Part shown: piece by piece, positions 24,239 through 27,858 of the stretch
How the letters are laid out: each line of letters opens with the position of its first letter
Numbering within the stretch: position 1 is the stretch's first letter
Source of the DNA: an uncultured Actinomycetes bacterium
Lineage (GTDB): Bacteria; Actinomycetota; Thermoleophilia; Gaiellales; F1-60-MAGs149
Direction: 5' to 3'
Assembly: GCA_903873565.1 (NCBI GenBank)
Contig: CAIQOY010000042.1
Location: 1-27,858 of the forward strand
DNA: 27,858 bases
Notes under the pieces: generated by a model
Database searches by the model: none
Seen by the model: only the letters and a program-made list of their open reading frames with translations
Told to the model about the DNA's origin: nothing
Program-made: the position numbers and the translations under genes

Positions 24239-25039
24239 ATGGACCTGAAGGGCAGGAGCGCGGTCGTGACCGGCGGCGGCGGCGGGATCGGCAACGCGAC
24301 GGTGGAGCTCCTGGCCTCCCGCGGGGCGGCCGTCGCCTTCAACGACATCAGGCCCGAGCGCGCCGAGCCGGTGGCCGAGGCGATGCGCGCACGCGGGCTC
24401 GCCGTGGCGGCGGAGGTCGGCGACGCCGGCACCCCCGCGGGCGTGGACGGCCTCGTGGCGCTCGCCGAGCGCGAGCACGGGCCGGTCGACATCCTGATCT
24501 GCAACGCGTTCGCCTGCGTCGCCGACGGCGTGGCCACGATGCCGCTCGAGGACTGGCGCCACGACGTCGAGGGCACGCTGACGAGCGCCTTCATCGCCAT
24601 CCAGCGGGTGCTGCCCGGCATGCTCGAGCGCGGCCGCGGCGCGATCGTCACCGTCGGCTCGGTCAACATGCGCGGCTACTACGGCGGCGAGGCGTACTCG
24701 GCAGCGAAGGCCGGCCTCGAGAGCCTGACCCGCGGCGTCGCCGTGCGCTACGGCCCGCGCGGCGTGCGCGCGAACATGGTCATGCCGGGCTCGATCCTGA
24801 CCGACGTGCACCGGATCCGCGAGGAGGCCGAGCCGGGCTACCTGGACCGGCTGCGCCGTTGGTACCCGCTCGGCCGGATCGGCGAGCCCGGCGACGTCGC
24901 CGAGGCGATCGCCTTCCTCGCCTCCGACCAGTCCGCCTGGGTGACCGGCGCGACCCTCGCCGTCGACGGCGGCCTGACGGCCGGCAACGGCGTCATGACC
25001 GGCGAGCTCGTGGTCGAGTTCGGCGACGGCGAGCGGTGA
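24239..25039 (+). CDS. Short-chain dehydrogenase/reductase (SDR)
   Basis: The 266-aa classical SDR has the cofactor motif TGGGGGIGNA (11-20) and D36 after the second strand, which favours NAD(H). The catalytic S141, Y153 and K157 lie in VGSVNMRGYYGGEAYSAAK. The usual NNAG reads CNAFA, retaining N89. It ends with the normal SAWVTGATLAVDGGLTAGNG followed by a charged tail of about 18 residues. A strong GGAGGAGG site fixes the start. The gene overlaps the D-aminoacylase gene by 4 bp (GTGA) and is divergent from the D-amino-acid PLP enzyme; it may oxidise a hydroxy or keto product of that pathway. Confidence 0.93.
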   Translation: MDLKGRSAVVTGGGGGIGNATVELLASRGAAVAFNDIRPERAEPVAEAMRARGLAVAAEVGDAGTPAGVDGLVALAEREHGPVDILICNAFACVADGVATMPLEDWRHDVEGTLTSAFIAIQRVLPGMLERGRGAIVTVGSVNMRGYYGGEAYSAAKAGLESLTRGVAVRYGPRGVRANMVMPGSILTDVHRIREEAEPGYLDRLRRWYPLGRIGEPGDVAEAIAFLASDQSAWVTGATLAVDGGLTAGNGVMTGELVVEFGDGER

Positions 25040-26628
25040 GCGGCGCGCTCGTCCTCCGGGGCGGCCGCGTCGTCGACGGCTCGGGCGCGCCGTGGGTGCG
25101 CGCCGACGTGCGCGTCGAGGGCGGTCGCATCGCGGCCGTCGGGCGGGTCGACGCCACCGGGGCGGAGGTCGTCGACGTCGACGACCTCGTCGTCTGCCCC
25201 GGCTTCATCGACATGCACACGCACTCCGACCTCGTGCCGCTCTACGACCCCGCGCACGCGTCGAAGGCCCAGCAGGGCGTCACCCTCGAGGTGATCGGCC
25301 AGGACGGGCTCAGCCTCGCGCCCGCGACCGAGGCGGTGGAGCGCGAGCTCGCCGAGGCGCTCGCCGGCTGGAACGGCGCGCCCGACCTCGAGCGCGGCTG
25401 GCGCTCAGTGGCCGACTACCTCGCCCGCTTCGACGCGGGGGTCGCGACCAACGTGGCGTTCCTCGTCGGGCACGGCACGCTGCGGATGATCGCGATGGGC
25501 TCCGACGAGCGCGCGCCCACGGCGGACGAGCTGGCCGCGATGCAGCGGCTCCTGCGCGAGGCGCTCGCGGACGGCGCCTTCGGCCTGTCGGCCGGGCTCA
25601 CCTACGCACCGGGGATGTACGCGACGGACGACGAGATCGTGGCCCTCTGCGCGACGATGGCCGGGACGGGCGCCTTCTACTGCCCGCACCACCGCTCCTA
25701 CGGCCGGGGCGCCGTCGAGGCCTACGCCGCGGCGATCGCCTGCGCCGAGGCCGCCGGGGTGCCGATCCACCTGGCGCACACGCACCTCGGCTTCACGGTC
25801 AACGCCGGCCGCGGCCCGGAGCTGATGGCGATCATCGACGGCGCACGCGCGCGCGGCGTGGACGTCACCTTCGACACCTACCCGTACCTCGCGGGCAACA
25901 CCTACCTGCACAGCATCCTGCCGGGCTGGGCCTTCGAGGGCGGCACCGACGCCACCATCGCGCGGCTGCGCGACCCCGACCTGCGCGAGCGCCTGCGCGT
26001 CGAGCTCGAGGAGGAGGGCACGGACGGCTTCCACGGCGTGCCCGTCGACTGGTCCTGGATCGTCGTCGGCGGGACGGGTGACGCCGCGAACGCGTGGGCC
26101 GTCGGCCGCTCGGTGGCCGACCTCGCCGCCGAGCGCGGCGAGCGACCCGTGGACCTGTTCTGCGCGCTGGCGGCCGACGACCGCCTCATGGCCACCGCGC
26201 TGCACCACGTCGGCAACGAGGAGCACGTGCAGCTGTTCATGCGCCACCCCGCGCACACCGCGGGCAGCGACGGCATCCTCGTCGGATCCCGCCCCCATCC
26301 CAGGGGGTGGGGCACGATGCCGCGCTACCTCGCCCACTACGTGCGCGAGCTCGGCGTGCTCGGGCTCGAGGAGGCGATCCGCCACATGACCGCCGCGCCG
26401 GCGCAGCGGCTCGGGCTCTGGGACCGCGGCCTCGTGCGGCCCGGCATGGTCGCCGACCTCGTCGCCTTCGACCCCGACCGCATCCGGGACACCGCCACCT
26501 ACGAGGAGCCCCGCCGGGCACCCGAGGGCATCCCCCACGTCTGGGTGGCCGGCGAGGCCACCGTGCGCGACGGCGAGCGCACCGGGTCCCTGCCCGGGCG
26601 CGCCCTGCGCTCGCGCTTCGGGGCCTAG
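25036..26628 (+). CDS. N-acyl-D-amino-acid deacylase (D-aminoacylase family amidohydrolase)
   Basis: The 530-aa amidohydrolase begins with the β-sandwich segment LVLRGGRVVDGSGAPWVRADV. The zinc motif DMHTHSD (H61, H63, D65) follows PGFI. Family markers continue with GQDGLSLAP, GLSAGLTYAPGMYA, LAHTHLG, DTYPYLAGN, AGSDGILVG and HPRGWGTMPRYLA, then the closing GMVADLVAFDPDRI. Such enzymes hydrolyse N-acyl-D-amino acids to D-amino acids and a fatty or acetic acid. The usual THMRDE stretch reads CPHHRSYG, so substrate range may differ. The GTG start overlaps the SDR stop. Its products are natural substrates for the divergent D-serine dehydratase-like enzyme. Confidence 0.9.
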   Translation: MSGALVLRGGRVVDGSGAPWVRADVRVEGGRIAAVGRVDATGAEVVDVDDLVVCPGFIDMHTHSDLVPLYDPAHASKAQQGVTLEVIGQDGLSLAPATEAVERELAEALAGWNGAPDLERGWRSVADYLARFDAGVATNVAFLVGHGTLRMIAMGSDERAPTADELAAMQRLLREALADGAFGLSAGLTYAPGMYATDDEIVALCATMAGTGAFYCPHHRSYGRGAVEAYAAAIACAEAAGVPIHLAHTHLGFTVNAGRGPELMAIIDGARARGVDVTFDTYPYLAGNTYLHSILPGWAFEGGTDATIARLRDPDLRERLRVELEEEGTDGFHGVPVDWSWIVVGGTGDAANAWAVGRSVADLAAERGERPVDLFCALAADDRLMATALHHVGNEEHVQLFMRHPAHTAGSDGILVGSRPHPRGWGTMPRYLAHYVRELGVLGLEEAIRHMTAAPAQRLGLWDRGLVRPGMVADLVAFDPDRIRDTATYEEPRRAPEGIPHVWVAGEATVRDGERTGSLPGRALRSRFGA

Positions 26629-27830
26629 GCGAGCGCCGCCGCGATCCGGTCCAGGACCGGCAGCGGCATCAGGCCGTAGTGGTAGAAGTCGAGGCGCCGG
26701 CAGCCCGCCTCCCGGGCGAGGGCCACCTTGGCCCGCAGGTCGTCCGCGCCGTCGCAGTCCGGGCCGAACGGGCGCACGATTGCGGCCAGCTCGCCGTCGC
26801 CGACCGCCGCGCGGTACGCCGAGAGGTCGAGCGCGACCCGCTCGGGGTCGCGGGCGTAGGCGATCGCCTCCACGGTGCAGTGGGGCGCGAGAGCCGCGAC
26901 GTCGATGCCGAAGCGCCAGCCGAAGCCCACCGCCGGATCGCCGGTCGGCCGCCCGTCGGCGTAGCCCTTGGCCGCGCCCGAGGAGTCGAGCAGGGTCAGC
27001 GCCCCGCCCTCCTCCCGGCAGGCCGCCGCGACCTCCGCGACGAGCGACGTGACGGCCGCCTCGCGCGCGTCGAGGAGCGCCCCGAGCTCGCCGCCCAGGA
27101 GCGCCGCGGCCTGCGCGCGCGACTCGAGCTCGCCGGTCAGGGGCTCGCCCCGGTCGAGCATCCCCTGCAGCAGCGAGCGGATGCCCGCGCGCAGGGCGGG
27201 CCCGTCGGCCCCGGCGGCGCTCGCGCCCGCCACGCAGTCATCGCACAGGCACAGGCCGAGCAGGAACCGGCCGACGGACCCCGGCTCGAGCAGGTAGCGC
27301 TCGTGGTGGACGCCGTGCTCGAGCCCGTGGTGGTGCAGCGACTCCGCCAGCACCTCCCCCATCCCGGCGCGCAGGATCGCGCGGGCCAGCGCCACCGCGT
27401 AGGCGCGGGCGGCGGGCCGGCTCGGGCAGAGCTGCTCGGGCAGCGGATCGCCGAAGGCCGTCACGTGGGTGCCCGGGCCGGGCTCCGCGCGATCGACGTG
27501 CATGAAGACCGCCCAGCCGTCGACCGTCGCGCCGCGGGCGCCCGCCTGCTCGACCAGCTCGGCGACCGCCGCCTCCGTCAGGGCGTCGCCCGCGCGGTCC
27601 GGCTGCACGGGGCAGCGGTCCCAGACGGCCGCATCGCGCGCGATCCACAGCCCCGCCGGGAACGCGCGCAGGCGCGGGCCGCGGGCGTGCGGGAGCAGGT
27701 CGCGGGCGGCGTGGTACGACGCCGCGACCGCGAGCCCGTCGACCCCAGCGCGCCCGAGGGCGTCGTCGAGGACCGCGGCCGGCCCGGCGTCCGCGACGTC
27801 GACGGCCGAGCAGAAGAGGGCGCTGCGCAC
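26625..27830 (-). CDS. Unrecognised protein, possibly a TIM-barrel hydrolase-like enzyme
   Basis: The 401-aa product is soluble, without signal peptide or membrane segment. Near residue 195 it has LCLCDDCVAGA, a Cys-x-Cys-x-x-Cys pattern like that in some uncharacterised glycoside-hydrolase-like barrels. Before it lies a histidine-rich stretch (SLHHHGLEHGVHHERY). Recurring strand-like segments (VDGWAVFMHVDR, GALTLLDSSGA, CTVEAIAYARDP) and the last repeat RRLDFYHYGLM suggest a (βα)8 barrel, where DFYHYG would be the eighth strand. The GTG start lies 6 bp after the stop of another gene, so the two are likely cotranscribed. Its stop shares CTAG with the D-aminoacylase stop. I assign no function. 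Confidence 0.6.
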   Translation of the reverse strand: MRSALFCSAVDVADAGPAAVLDDALGRAGVDGLAVAASYHAARDLLPHARGPRLRAFPAGLWIARDAAVWDRCPVQPDRAGDALTEAAVAELVEQAGARGATVDGWAVFMHVDRAEPGPGTHVTAFGDPLPEQLCPSRPAARAYAVALARAILRAGMGEVLAESLHHHGLEHGVHHERYLLEPGSVGRFLLGLCLCDDCVAGASAAGADGPALRAGIRSLLQGMLDRGEPLTGELESRAQAAALLGGELGALLDAREAAVTSLVAEVAAACREEGGALTLLDSSGAAKGYADGRPTGDPAVGFGWRFGIDVAALAPHCTVEAIAYARDPERVALDLSAYRAAVGDGELAAIVRPFGPDCDGADDLRAKVALAREAGCRRLDFYHYGLMPLPVLDRIAAALA

Positions 27831-27836
27831 CCCGGC

Positions 27837-27858
27837 CTAGAGGACGATGCCGTCCCAG
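27837..27858 (-). CDS. C-terminal end of a gene running off the right edge
   Basis: The last bases read, on the minus strand, as codons for WDGIVL followed by TAG, 6 bp before the GTG of the unrecognised protein. The spacing suggests the 3' end of an upstream operon partner. Too little is present to identify it, and the reading frame is not proven. Confidence 0.3.

Overview
The window is about 27.9 kb of very GC-rich DNA (I estimate over 70% G+C by eye). It is densely packed, with GTG starts used often, 1-8 bp start/stop overlaps, strong GGAGG ribosome sites and at least two apparently leaderless starts. This points to a chromosomal segment of a high-GC Actinomycetota, perhaps an uncultured Thermoleophilia-like lineage; that placement is inference and there is no rRNA to confirm it. 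I see no transposases, integrases, CRISPR arrays or phage genes, and no gene-free stretch longer than 300 bases.

Layout. (1) 52-1228: three small membrane proteins (one only 47 aa) and a tRNA-Gly(CCC). (2) 1340-5160: a housekeeping-like block with S-adenosylhomocysteine hydrolase, a GNAT acetyltransferase coupled to an atypical phosphoglycerate kinase, and a divergent RidA-family protein. (3) 5157-15167, minus strand: a roughly 10-kb one-way gene set, apparently one operon. Its order is HDAC-like deacetylase, lipoprotein substrate-binding protein, LivG, LivF, LivH, LivM, M20 peptidase/deacylase, amidase, and a LuxR-type regulator. It reads as uptake and hydrolysis of an acylated or amide-containing nitrogen compound. 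(4) 15274-17440, minus: VOC protein, sugar-phosphate isomerase-like TIM barrel and Gfo/Idh/MocA dehydrogenase, behind a promoter overlapped by a perfect palindrome. (5) 17518-18153, minus: an RraA-family aldolase. It diverges from 18171-22912, plus: creatininase-family amidohydrolase, AcoX-like ATP-NAD kinase and a strongly divergent GcvPA/GcvPB pair. The two transcription units share a 17-bp gap with a symmetric double -10 element, so both genes look leaderless. (6) 22938-26628: a D-serine dehydratase/D-threonine aldolase-like PLP enzyme, divergent from an SDR plus N-acyl-D-amino-acid deacylase operon. (7) 26625-27830: an unrecognised protein, probably a TIM barrel, and the last codons of another gene at the right edge.

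How the parts may fit together. Regions 3, 5 and 6 are rich in amide, acyl-amine and amidine hydrolases plus PLP enzymes acting on glycine or D-amino acids, next to an amino-acid-type ABC importer. The most economical reading is a catabolic island for scavenging N-acylated or D-amino acids and related amides. The most unusual parts are the GcvP-like pair without GcvH or GcvT, the LivG that lacks its ABC signature sequence, and the mirror-image leaderless promoters.
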